Assembly: GCF_013386115.1 (NCBI RefSeq)
Contig: NZ_JACAOR010000018.1
Coordinates: 1-64,000 of the forward strand
Source: Pseudomonas gingeri
GTDB taxonomy: Bacteria > Pseudomonadota > Gammaproteobacteria > Pseudomonadales > Pseudomonadaceae
Length of the DNA stretch: 64,000 nucleotides
Direction: 5' to 3'
A model generated the notes under the pieces. The model was not told the DNA's origin. It saw only the letters and a list, made by a program, of their open reading frames with translations, and did not search any database. Shown in pieces: positions 1 to 7,132 of the stretch. A program made the translations under genes and the position numbers. Each line of letters starts with the position of its first letter. Position 1 is the first letter of the stretch.

Positions 1-67
1 TGAGGGCACGAATGGCGTTGGCCAGGGTACGCTGGCTCGGTTTCGGAATCGGTTGCAGGTTGGACAT
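1..67 (-). CDS. tkt: Transketolase, N-terminal fragment cut by window edge
   Basis: Only the first 22 codons are present; the gene runs off the left edge. The visible peptide is MSNLQPIPKP followed by SQRTLANAIRAL. The R-x-LANAIRAL stretch is what bacterial transketolases carry just before their SGHPG thiamine-diphosphate motif. It follows the RpiB-family gene on the same strand with an 81-bp gap, so the two are probably cotranscribed. In a tetrose pathway a dedicated transketolase would pass erythrose 4-phosphate into the pentose phosphate pathway. The identification rests on a short peptide and would be settled by the next few codons outside the window. Confidence 0.65.
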   Translation of the reverse strand, partial: MSNLQPIPKPSQRTLANAIRAL

Positions 68-148
68 TTCTTGGGCTCTTGTTGATTTTTATTTCAGTCC
101 CTGGCGCTTATCCCGACCAGACTTCATGCAGGCGCGGCAGCCCTGGCC

Positions 149-628
149 CTAGAGGCCGGTCAGTGCCCTGTTCGCCGCCTCGACGGCGCTGATCCGCTCG
201 ACCTTCGGACCGGAGCGCTCGGCTTCGAAGTCGGACTCGAGAAAGATTTTCACAATGCTCTTGGCCAACTCGGGACCGATCACCCGTGCACCAATGGACA
301 GGATCTGCGCATCGTTGCTCTTGCGCGCACGCTCGGCCGAATAGGTGTCGTGGGCCTGGGCCGCACGCACACCCTTGATCTTGTTCGCGGAAATGGCCAT
401 GCCGATACCGGTGCCGCAAATCAGGATACCCAGGCGATGCTCCCCGCCACCCACGGCCGTCGCGACCGCGGCGGCGATATCCGGGTAAAGCACGGGGCTG
501 GAGGAGTAACAGCCGAAATCCTGGAGCCCGTAGCCCAGGCTTTCGATATGGAGCTTGAGCAGCTCCTTGAGCTCGTAGCCGGCCTCGTCGCTGCCGACGG
601 CTACCGAAAACAATGTGGTTGCATCCAT
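149..628 (-). CDS. rpiB: RpiB/LacAB-family sugar-phosphate isomerase (probable tetrose 4-phosphate isomerase)
   Basis: A 159-residue aldose-ketose isomerase, the normal length for RpiB. It has the N-terminal GSDEAGYELK segment (RpiB proteins have GxDHxG here) and the active-site cysteine C71 in CGTGIGMAISANK. The start at 628 is chosen over an in-frame ATG at 658 because AGAGGA lies about 7 bases upstream. RpiB interconverts ribose 5-phosphate and ribulose 5-phosphate. Homologues in threitol/erythritol clusters (DerI, LerI, EryI types) instead convert erythrulose 4-phosphate to erythrose 4-phosphate. The neighbouring DhaK-type kinase, SDR and transketolase favour the tetrose reaction here; substrate choice is inference. 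Confidence 0.88.
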   Translation of the reverse strand: MDATTLFSVAVGSDEAGYELKELLKLHIESLGYGLQDFGCYSSSPVLYPDIAAAVATAVGGGEHRLGILICGTGIGMAISANKIKGVRAAQAHDTYSAERARKSNDAQILSIGARVIGPELAKSIVKIFLESDFEAERSGPKVERISAVEAANRALTGL

Positions 629-664
629 AAATTTTCCTCTGCTGCCCGACAGAAGCACAGACAG

Positions 665-681
665 CGATCAAATGATCACTC
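665..681. promoter_or_regulatory. Candidate operator for the SorC-type regulator, rpiB side
   Basis: The sequence CGATCAAATGATC followed by ACTC lies just upstream of the rpiB-like start. Its 13-base core recurs perfectly in inverse orientation at 847-859, and ATGATCACTC recurs at 834-843. The cluster's SorC regulator is the obvious candidate to bind it. A minus-strand TTGACA (730-725) and TAATAC (704-699) precede it, though their 20-bp spacing is poor. Confidence 0.6.
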
Positions 682-802
682 AATGAAATTTTGCACAAGT
701 ATTAGCCCGCTAGAAACAGAGGAGTGTCAAGCTGTTTTTTGAATGATCCGTTGCCATAACAGCCATCACCCATTGAAAAGCACCAAATAACAGAAAGCCT
801 CG

Positions 803-831
803 TTGACACATACCAGGGATTTGCTTTAAAC
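803..831 (+). promoter_or_regulatory. Probable sigma-70 promoter of the polyol operon
   Basis: A perfect -35 box TTGACA at 803-808 is followed after about 16-17 bp by an AT-rich TTTAAA/TTAAAC -10-like element (825-831). The putative start of transcription falls on the operator-like repeats at 834-859, as expected for repression. The first gene of the operon begins at 898. Confidence 0.55.
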
Positions 832-833
832 AT

Positions 834-859
834 ATGATCACTCGCCGATCATTTGATCG
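834..859. promoter_or_regulatory. Candidate operator pair, transporter side
   Basis: ATGATCACTC (834-843) repeats the sequence at 672-681. GATCATTTGATCG (847-859) is the exact reverse complement of 665-677. The two lie just downstream of the TTGACA promoter and before the ribosome-binding site AAGAGGA of the ABC ATPase gene. The mirrored arrangement across the divergent promoter region suggests one regulator controls both transcripts. Confidence 0.6.
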
Positions 860-897
860 ACTTGATCTAACAAGAAAATCAGCAAGAGGACACCCCG

Positions 898-2385
898 ATG
901 GCTACGCCATTACTGCTCCAGGCTGAACATGTCGCCAAAGCCTATGCAGGGATCCCCGCCCTGCGCGACGGGCGCCTCTCTCTCCGTGCAGGTAGCGTGC
1001 ACGCCTTGTGCGGCGGCAACGGTGCGGGCAAATCGACCTTTCTCAGCATTCTCATGGGCATCACCCAGCGTGACGCCGGCAGCATCCTGCTCAATGGCCA
1101 ACCGGTGCATTTCCAGCGCCCCGGCGAGGCGCTGGCCGCCGGCGTGGCGATGATCACCCAGGAGCTGGAACCGATCCCCTACATGACCGTCGCCGAGAAC
1201 ATCTGGCTGGGCCGCGAACCCCGCCGCGCCGGCTGTATCGTCGACAGCAGGGAGCTGAACCGGCGCACCCGCGAATTGCTCCACAGCCTGGAGTTCGAGG
1301 TGGACGCCACCAGCCCCATGCATCGCCTGAGCGTGGCACAGATCCAGTTGGTGGAAATCGCCAAGGCCTTCAGCCACGACTGCCAGGTGATGATCATGGA
1401 CGAGCCGACCTCGGCCATCGGCGAACGCGAGACTGAAACATTGTTCAAGGCCATCCGCCGCCTGACCGCCCGCGGCGCCGGGATCATCTATGTATCGCAT
1501 CGCCTGAGCGAGCTGGCGCAGATCGCCGATGACTACAGCATCTTCCGCGACGGCGCCTTCGTCGAAAGCGGACGCATGGCCAATATCGACCGCGCCCATC
1601 TGGTACGCGGCATCGTCGGCCAGGAACTGCAACGCATCGATCACAAGGTCGGCCGCGAATGCACCACGCAGAACTGCCTGGATGTCGAAAACCTGAGCCG
1701 CGACGGCGAGTTCCAGGACATCAGCCTGCAACTGCGCCAGGGCGAGATTCTCGGCATCTATGGCCTGATGGGCTCGGGCCGCAGCGAGTTCCTCAACTGC
1801 CTCTACGGCCTCACCGAGCCCGACTCGGGGACGGCCACCCTGCAAGGCCGGCCCCTGCCGATCGGCGTACCGGCGGCCACCATCCGCGCCGGCATGTCGC
1901 TGGTCACCGAGGATCGCAAGGACAGCGGCCTGGTCCTCAGCGGCAGCATCATGGCCAACATCGCCCTCTCGGCCTACAAGCAGCTATCGAGCTGGTCGGT
2001 GATCAGCGCGCGCAAGGAAAACGAACTGGCCCGCAGCATGGTCAAGCGCCTGCAGATCAAGATTTCCTCCCTCGACCTGCCGGTGGCGTCCATGAGCGGC
2101 GGCAACCAGCAGAAAGTGGTGCTCGCCAAATGCCTGTCGACCCAGCCGATCTGCCTGCTTTGCGACGAACCGACCCGGGGCATCGACGAAGGCGCCAAAC
2201 AGGAGATCTACCACCTGCTCGACGAGTTTGTCCGCGCCGGTGGCGCGGCCATCGTGGTCTCGTCCGAAGCCCCGGAACTGCTCCATCTGAGTGATCGCAT
2301 CGCGGTATTCAAAGGCGGCCGACTGGTCACCGTCAGCACCGATACCGCTCTTTCCCAGGAAGCCCTGTTGAGTCTCGCCTCATGA
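898..2385 (+). CDS. Sugar/polyol ABC transporter, tandem ATPase (RbsA type)
   Basis: A 495-residue protein with two ABC domains, as in RbsA, XylG and MglA. The first has Walker A GGNGAGKST (residues 39-47) and Walker B VMIMDEPTSA. The second has the degenerate P-loop GLMGSGRSE, a strong signature MSGGNQQKVVLAK and CLLCDEPTRGID. This asymmetry is normal for carbohydrate-uptake family 2. ATG follows AAGAGGA at good spacing. It would energise uptake of the polyol degraded by the downstream enzymes. The permease follows with an ATGA overlap. No periplasmic binding protein gene is next to it, which is unusual for this transporter class; that gene may lie beyond the left edge. Confidence 0.93.
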   Translation: MATPLLLQAEHVAKAYAGIPALRDGRLSLRAGSVHALCGGNGAGKSTFLSILMGITQRDAGSILLNGQPVHFQRPGEALAAGVAMITQELEPIPYMTVAENIWLGREPRRAGCIVDSRELNRRTRELLHSLEFEVDATSPMHRLSVAQIQLVEIAKAFSHDCQVMIMDEPTSAIGERETETLFKAIRRLTARGAGIIYVSHRLSELAQIADDYSIFRDGAFVESGRMANIDRAHLVRGIVGQELQRIDHKVGRECTTQNCLDVENLSRDGEFQDISLQLRQGEILGIYGLMGSGRSEFLNCLYGLTEPDSGTATLQGRPLPIGVPAATIRAGMSLVTEDRKDSGLVLSGSIMANIALSAYKQLSSWSVISARKENELARSMVKRLQIKISSLDLPVASMSGGNQQKVVLAKCLSTQPICLLCDEPTRGIDEGAKQEIYHLLDEFVRAGGAAIVVSSEAPELLHLSDRIAVFKGGRLVTVSTDTALSQEALLSLAS

Positions 2386-3377
2386 ACAGTAAAATCCTTG
2401 CCGCCCCTGCCCCCCTTCCCGTAGCCGCGACCGGCCGCCCGCGCGCGCGCCTGCGCCAGGCCATGGACCGCTTCGGCCTGCCGCTGGTATTCATCCTGCT
2501 GTGCATCGCCATGGCCTTTGCCAGCGAATACTTCATGACCTGGCGCAACTGGATGGACATCCTGCGCCAGACCTCCATCAACGGCATTCTCGCCGTGGGC
2601 ATGACCTACGTGATCCTGACCAAGGGCATCGACCTGTCGGTCGGCTCGATTCTCGCCTTCGCCGGCCTGTGCAGCGCCCTGGTGGCGACCCAGGGCCACG
2701 GCCTGCTGGCGTCGGTCAGCGCCGGCATGTTCGCCGGCGCCATGCTTGGCGTGGTCAACGGCTTCATGGTCGCCAACCTGTCGATCCCGCCCTTTGTCGC
2801 GACGCTGGGTATGCTCAGCGTCGCCCGCGGCATGACCTTCATCCTCAATGACGGCAGCCCGGTCACCGACCTGCCCGACAGCTACCTGGCCCTGGGCATC
2901 GGCAAGATCGGCCCGATCGGCGTGCCGATCATCATCTTCGCGGTGGTCGCGCTGATCTTCTGGATGGTCCTGCGCTACACCACCTACGGCCGCTATATCT
3001 ACGCGGTGGGCGGCAACGAAAAAAGCGCGCGCACCTCGGGGATCGGCGTGCGCAAGGTGATGTTCTCGGTCTATGTGGTCTCGGGGCTGCTGGCCGGTCT
3101 GGCCGGTGTCGTGCTCTCGGCGCGAACCACCTCCGCCCTGCCCCAGGCGGGTACGTCCTATGAACTGGACGCCATCGCCGCCGTGGTGATCGGTGGCACC
3201 AGCCTCTCCGGCGGCACCGGGAGCATTGTCGGCACACTGTTCGGTGCCCTGCTGATCGGCGTGATCAACAACGGCCTGAACCTGCTCGGGGTATCCTCTT
3301 ATTACCAACAGGTCGCCAAGGGGCTGATCATCGTGTTCGCCGTACTGATCGATGTCTGGCGCAAGAAAAAACGCTGA
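2382..3377 (+). CDS. Sugar/polyol ABC transporter permease (RbsC type)
   Basis: A 331-residue polytopic protein of the RbsC/AraH family. It has multiple hydrophobic segments, the conserved GIDLSVGSILAF stretch near residue 85 and the family's GRYIYAVGGNEKSARTSG loop near residue 205. Its ATG overlaps the ATPase stop by four bases (ATGA), which indicates translational coupling. As a homodimer it would form the channel for a small polyol. It is followed after about 100 bp by the dehydrogenase gene of the same operon. Confidence 0.93.
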   Translation: MNSKILAAPAPLPVAATGRPRARLRQAMDRFGLPLVFILLCIAMAFASEYFMTWRNWMDILRQTSINGILAVGMTYVILTKGIDLSVGSILAFAGLCSALVATQGHGLLASVSAGMFAGAMLGVVNGFMVANLSIPPFVATLGMLSVARGMTFILNDGSPVTDLPDSYLALGIGKIGPIGVPIIIFAVVALIFWMVLRYTTYGRYIYAVGGNEKSARTSGIGVRKVMFSVYVVSGLLAGLAGVVLSARTTSALPQAGTSYELDAIAAVVIGGTSLSGGTGSIVGTLFGALLIGVINNGLNLLGVSSYYQQVAKGLIIVFAVLIDVWRKKKR

Positions 3378-3481
3378 GCCAGGCGTTGCTCTTCGCCCCC
3401 GTCAAACGAACGACAACCTATAAGCAAGCGTCTGCCCAATCGAAAACCCGGGCCGGATCCGACCCGTATGGAGTGTATGCA

Positions 3482-4240
3482 ATGTCCAATTTCTGGAACC
3501 AGGCGTTCGACCTCAACGGCCGCTGCGCCGTGATCACCGGTGGCGCCGCCGGTATCGGTCTGGCCTGTGCCAGCCTGCTGGTGGAGCGCGGCGCCAGGGT
3601 CGCCCTGCTGGATCGCGATCCGGCGGTGGTCGAGGTGGCAGCCGGCCTCGGCGCCGGGCATATCGGCCTGGCCGTCGACCTGCGTCAGCTCGACCAGGTG
3701 CAGACCGCCGTCGACCAGGCCGCCGCGCACCTCGGCCGGCTGGATTTCCTGGTCAACAGCGCGGGCGTCGCCCTGCTGGACAAGGCCCTGGACGTCGACG
3801 AAAGCGCCTGGGACACCACCCTGGACATCAACCTCAAGGCCAGTTTCTTCGTCGCCCAGGCCTGCGCCCGGCACATGATCGGACAAGGCACCGGCCGCAT
3901 CGTCAACCTCGCGTCCCAGGCTGCCGTGATTGGCCTGGACCGGCATGTGGCCTACTGTGCCAGCAAGGCGGCGGTAGTCGGCATGACCAAGGTGCTGGCC
4001 ATGGAGTGGGCGTCCCATGGCATCAACGTCAACGCGGTATCCCCGACCATCGTCGAGACGGCCCTGGGCAAGAAGGCCTGGGCCGGCGAGCTCGGCGAAC
4101 GGGCCAAATCGCAGATCCCGGTCGGACGCTTCGCCCAGCCGGAAGAAATCGCCGGGCTGGTGCTTTATCTGCTCAGCGACGCAGCGAAGATGATCACCGG
4201 CGAGAACGTCGTGATCGACGGCGGCTACAGCATTCAGTAA
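3482..4240 (+). CDS. SDR-family polyol dehydrogenase (threitol/erythritol dehydrogenase-like)
   Basis: A 252-residue classical short-chain dehydrogenase. The cofactor motif is TGGAAGIG (residues 19-26), the structural motif is NSAGV in place of the usual NNAG, and the catalytic pair is in YCASK (Tyr near 158). The C-terminus DGGYSIQ is typical. The start at 3482 is preceded by GGAG; an in-frame upstream extension has no good ribosome-binding site. In this operon it should oxidise the imported polyol to a ketotetrose such as erythrulose, the substrate for the DhaK/DhaL-type kinase downstream. Substrate and NAD/NADP preference are inferred, not seen. Confidence 0.88.
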   Translation: MSNFWNQAFDLNGRCAVITGGAAGIGLACASLLVERGARVALLDRDPAVVEVAAGLGAGHIGLAVDLRQLDQVQTAVDQAAAHLGRLDFLVNSAGVALLDKALDVDESAWDTTLDINLKASFFVAQACARHMIGQGTGRIVNLASQAAVIGLDRHVAYCASKAAVVGMTKVLAMEWASHGINVNAVSPTIVETALGKKAWAGELGERAKSQIPVGRFAQPEEIAGLVLYLLSDAAKMITGENVVIDGGYSIQ

Positions 4241-4275
4241 TCGGCTCAGACCTTACAAGAACAAGGAAACACGCC

Positions 4276-5277
4276 ATGAATCGAGTCATCAACGATCCGG
4301 ACCAGGTAGTCGAGGACATGCTCAAGGGCATCCTCGTGGCCCATCCGGAGCTGGCCCAGTACGAAGCCAACCCACGGGTCATCGGCAAGCGCACTCCTTC
4401 GCCAGAGGGTCGGGTGGGGATCGTCACCGGTGGCGGCTCCGGCCATGAACCGGCCTTCCTGGGTTATGTCGGTCCAGGACTGGTCGATGCCGTGGCCGTC
4501 GGCGAAATATTCTCCTCGCCCACCGCCAAGAGCTTCTTCGACGCCTTCCGCGCCGCCGACCAGGGCGCCGGGGTCGCCTGCCTGTACGGCAACTACGCCG
4601 GCGACAACATGAACGTCAAGCTGGCGATGAAAATGGCCGCCAGCAAGGACATGACCATTCGCACCGTGGTCGCCAACGATGACGTGGCCTCCGCCCCGCC
4701 GGCCGATATCGCCAAGCGTCGCGGGGTCGCCGGGGAAATCTTCATGTGGAAAGTCGGTGGCGCCGCCGCCGCCCGGGGCTACGACCTCGACGGCGTGATC
4801 CGGGTCGCGCAGAAGGCCGTCGACCACTGCCGCTCCATTGGCGTGGGCCTGACTCCGTGCGTCATCCCGGCGGTGGGCAAGCCGAACTTCCAGATCGCCA
4901 ATGGCATGATGGAACTGGGGATCGGCCATCACGGCGAACCGGGGATCGAGGTCATACCCGTCGAGTCCGCCGCGGCCATGGCCGAGCGCATGCTCGCACC
5001 GATTCTCGCCGACCGCGACTTCAGCCGGGACGACAGCGTGGTGGTCCTGGTCTCCGGCCTGGGCGCCACGCCGGTGATGGAGTTGTATATTTTCTATGCC
5101 GAAGTCGAACGCCTGCTCAAGGCCAAGGGCCTGCGGGTTCATCGCTGCTATGTCGGCAATTACTTCACGTCCCTGGAAATGATGGGCGTCACCCTGACCC
5201 TGCTCGGACTCGATGCCGAACTGACCACCCTGATCGATCAACCGTGCCGCTCCATCGGCCTGTCGCAGTCGGAGTAA
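4276..5277 (+). CDS. dhaK: Dihydroxyacetone-kinase-like subunit DhaK (probable erythrulose kinase, substrate subunit)
   Basis: A 333-residue DhaK domain. It has the GGGSGHEPA loop near residue 50 and, near residues 216-222, GHHGEPG, which supplies the histidine that binds the ketone substrate covalently as a hemiaminal (His218/219). It lacks the ATP-binding DhaL domain, which is the next gene. Dihydroxyacetone kinase homologues in threitol/erythritol loci (DerK, LerK) phosphorylate D- or L-erythrulose, and the SDR and RpiB-like neighbours point to the same use here. The ribosome-binding site AAGGAA precedes the ATG. True dihydroxyacetone use is the main alternative. Confidence 0.9.
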   Translation: MNRVINDPDQVVEDMLKGILVAHPELAQYEANPRVIGKRTPSPEGRVGIVTGGGSGHEPAFLGYVGPGLVDAVAVGEIFSSPTAKSFFDAFRAADQGAGVACLYGNYAGDNMNVKLAMKMAASKDMTIRTVVANDDVASAPPADIAKRRGVAGEIFMWKVGGAAAARGYDLDGVIRVAQKAVDHCRSIGVGLTPCVIPAVGKPNFQIANGMMELGIGHHGEPGIEVIPVESAAAMAERMLAPILADRDFSRDDSVVVLVSGLGATPVMELYIFYAEVERLLKAKGLRVHRCYVGNYFTSLEMMGVTLTLLGLDAELTTLIDQPCRSIGLSQSE

Positions 5278-5280
5278 ACC

Positions 5281-5928
5281 ATGAGCCAGCATTTCTCCAG
5301 CAGCACCGGCAGCGCCATCGTTACCAACCTGGTCTCGGTGATCGTCGCCAACCGCGAATACCTCAGCGAAGTGGACGGTGCCATCGGCGACGGCGACCAC
5401 GGCATCAACATGGCCAAGGGCTTCTCCCGCTGCGGCAAGAGCCTTGAAGGTCGCCAACTGTCCCTGGCCGACGCGCTCGACGAGCTGACCCTGGCCCTGA
5501 TGGAAGGTATCGGCGGCTCGATGGGGCCGCTCTACGGCAGCCTGTTCATCGGCATGGCCGACGAAGTACGGGGCCGCGCCGAGATCGATGGGGCCAGTTT
5601 CGCCCGGCTGCTGCGCGGCGGCCTCACGTCGTTGCAGGACATCACCGATGCCGGTGTCGGCGACAAATGCCTGATGGACACGCTGATCCCCTCCGTGGAA
5701 GCCTTCGAACAGGCCCATGCCAGCGGCGCTTCGTTCCAGGATGCCCTGGGCCAGATGAAAAGCGCGGCGTCCCGGGGCCGCGACTCCACCCGCGACCTGG
5801 TGGCGAAAATCGGTCGGGCCAGTCGCCTGGGCGAACGCTCCCTGGGCGTGCTGGATGCCGGTGCGGTGTCCTGCTGCCTGATCCTCACCAACCTCGCCGA
5901 ATCGGTCGAGGCGCAACTGCTCGACTGA
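5281..5928 (+). CDS. dhaL: Dihydroxyacetone-kinase-like subunit DhaL (nucleotide-binding subunit)
   Basis: A 215-residue all-alpha DhaL domain starting three bases after the dhaK stop. The GDGDHG motif (Asp37, Asp39) holds the Mg-nucleotide, and GGSMGPLYGSLF near residue 80 matches the conserved GGASGPLYG-type loop. I see no PTS phosphotransfer gene (DhaM) nearby, so the kinase could use exchanging ATP as in fused ATP-dependent kinases, or depend on a distant DhaM; the sequence does not decide. It is the last gene of the operon and is followed by a hairpin terminator. Confidence 0.9.
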   Translation: MSQHFSSSTGSAIVTNLVSVIVANREYLSEVDGAIGDGDHGINMAKGFSRCGKSLEGRQLSLADALDELTLALMEGIGGSMGPLYGSLFIGMADEVRGRAEIDGASFARLLRGGLTSLQDITDAGVGDKCLMDTLIPSVEAFEQAHASGASFQDALGQMKSAASRGRDSTRDLVAKIGRASRLGERSLGVLDAGAVSCCLILTNLAESVEAQLLD

Positions 5929-5940
5929 GCATCCAGCCCC

Positions 5941-5977
5941 CCCTGACCGGGCGCTCGTCGAGAAGCGCCGGTCAGGG
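5941..5977. terminator. Hairpin between convergent dhaL and regulator genes
   Basis: CCCTGACCGG (5941-5950) pairs with CCGGTCAGGG (5968-5977), extended by CGCT/AGCG after a one-base bulge, with a short loop. It lies between two convergent stop codons (5928 and 5992). No long T-run follows, so it may be a weak bidirectional terminator. Confidence 0.6.
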
Positions 5978-5991
5978 CACTCTTGAGCCCT

Positions 5992-6975
5992 TCACGCGAG
6001 TTTGCGAGTCGCATCGTCCAGCGCGAGGATGGTGTAGGCGTTGGACACGGTTGTCGCCAGGGTATTGATCACCCCGGAACGCAACGCGCCGAGCGTCGCC
6101 GCCGCCTTGGTATTCTCGCTGGCAATCGCCACGACATCGGGAATCCGCGCCAGCTCCTGGACCGACAGCCCGATCACCCGCCCCTGCATGGTGTTGACCG
6201 CCGGCTGGCCATGGATATCGATGAAGTCGTACCCCATCATGTCGCCCACCGTACCGGACAGTCGCGCCTGGGCGATCTCCTGGGGAGAGAACCAGCCCAT
6301 GCGCACCATGTTGCTGTTCTCGCTCATGTCGCCGATGCCGATCAGCGCGATATCGGCACGACGCGCCCGATCCAGGGTCGAGCGCACCGTGTCGTTGTTG
6401 ATCAGGGCGCTGCGCAACTCGTGGTTTGCCACCAGCGCCGGGGCGTAGAGGGTTTCGCTTTCCGCACCGAAGCGCAGGGCAAGCCGACGGCAGATGTGGT
6501 CGGGATTCATGTATTCGCCGGCCTTGAGCGAACCGCCAATGGCGCAGACGAACGTGCAGTTGCGCGTCACCGGCAGGAACACGTTTTCAGCCACGGCGCC
6601 GACATTGCGGCCCATGCCGACGGCGACGATCATGCCGTCGTCCAGGGTCTTGTTCAGGTAGTGGGCCACCAGGCTGGCGACCGCGGAACGCTGGGCATCC
6701 GGGTCACCGTGATCGACGGCGATCAGTGCCCGATCCAGCTTGAAACGCTCGACCAGCGTCTGCTCCAGCTCGCTGTTCATCGCCGGGTGCTGCAGTACCC
6801 GCACTTCGACGATCCCTTCGTCGCGCGCGCGCTTGAGCAGCCGGCTGACTTTTGCCCGGGACAACTCGAAACGCTTGGCAATAGCCTCCTGCGTGATGTT
6901 CTCAAGGTAATAAAGCATGGCAACGTCCGTCATCAGATCGATGTCACTGGGGCCGCGCTGTGCACTGTCACTCAT
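5992..6975 (-). CDS. SorC-family (DeoR-like) transcriptional regulator of the polyol operon
   Basis: About 327 residues. An N-terminal helix-turn-helix of SorC type (ITQEAIAKRFELSRAKVSRL) is followed by a sugar-binding domain with the GxGRNVGAVAE-like phosphate-sugar loop. The start at 6975 follows GGAAG; another ATG at 6987 is possible. SorC-family proteins usually sense a phosphorylated sugar, and EryD of the Brucella erythritol operon belongs to the same family. It converges on dhaL, at the far end of the cluster from the repeated operators at 665-859, which are its likely targets. Repression relieved by a tetrose phosphate is inference. Confidence 0.88.
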   Translation of the reverse strand: MSDSAQRGPSDIDLMTDVAMLYYLENITQEAIAKRFELSRAKVSRLLKRARDEGIVEVRVLQHPAMNSELEQTLVERFKLDRALIAVDHGDPDAQRSAVASLVAHYLNKTLDDGMIVAVGMGRNVGAVAENVFLPVTRNCTFVCAIGGSLKAGEYMNPDHICRRLALRFGAESETLYAPALVANHELRSALINNDTVRSTLDRARRADIALIGIGDMSENSNMVRMGWFSPQEIAQARLSGTVGDMMGYDFIDIHGQPAVNTMQGRVIGLSVQELARIPDVVAIASENTKAAATLGALRSGVINTLATTVSNAYTILALDDATRKLA

Positions 6976-7071
6976 GAGAGCTTCCATTTCCGCATCAAAA
7001 ACACATTGTCCCCATTCGATGCGGGTCAAGTCCAGTGGCGAGAGGGGGAAAAACGGTCGTGGCCCGCCACT

Positions 7072-7119
7072 CGATCCCGCGGGACAGGCCACGGCTGGCC
7101 GGCCTGTCCCGCGGGATCG
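7072..7119 (-). terminator. Perfect 19-bp inverted repeat, probable terminator of the ketosynthase gene
   Basis: CGATCCCGCGGGACAGGCC (7072-7090) is perfectly mirrored at 7101-7119 with a 10-base loop. It sits 14 bases past the stop of the minus-strand ketosynthase and 97 bases upstream of the regulator start. No T-run is visible, so it may instead be a dispersed palindromic element or an mRNA-stabilising structure. Confidence 0.55.
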
Positions 7120-7132
7120 TTGCCTGAGCCCT

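Noticed and set aside
4246..5916. Long leftward open frame opposite dhaK and dhaL
   Set aside because: It is an antisense by-product of GC-rich codon bias. The sense proteins have full family motifs and the antisense product is a low-complexity G/A/H/D-rich sequence.
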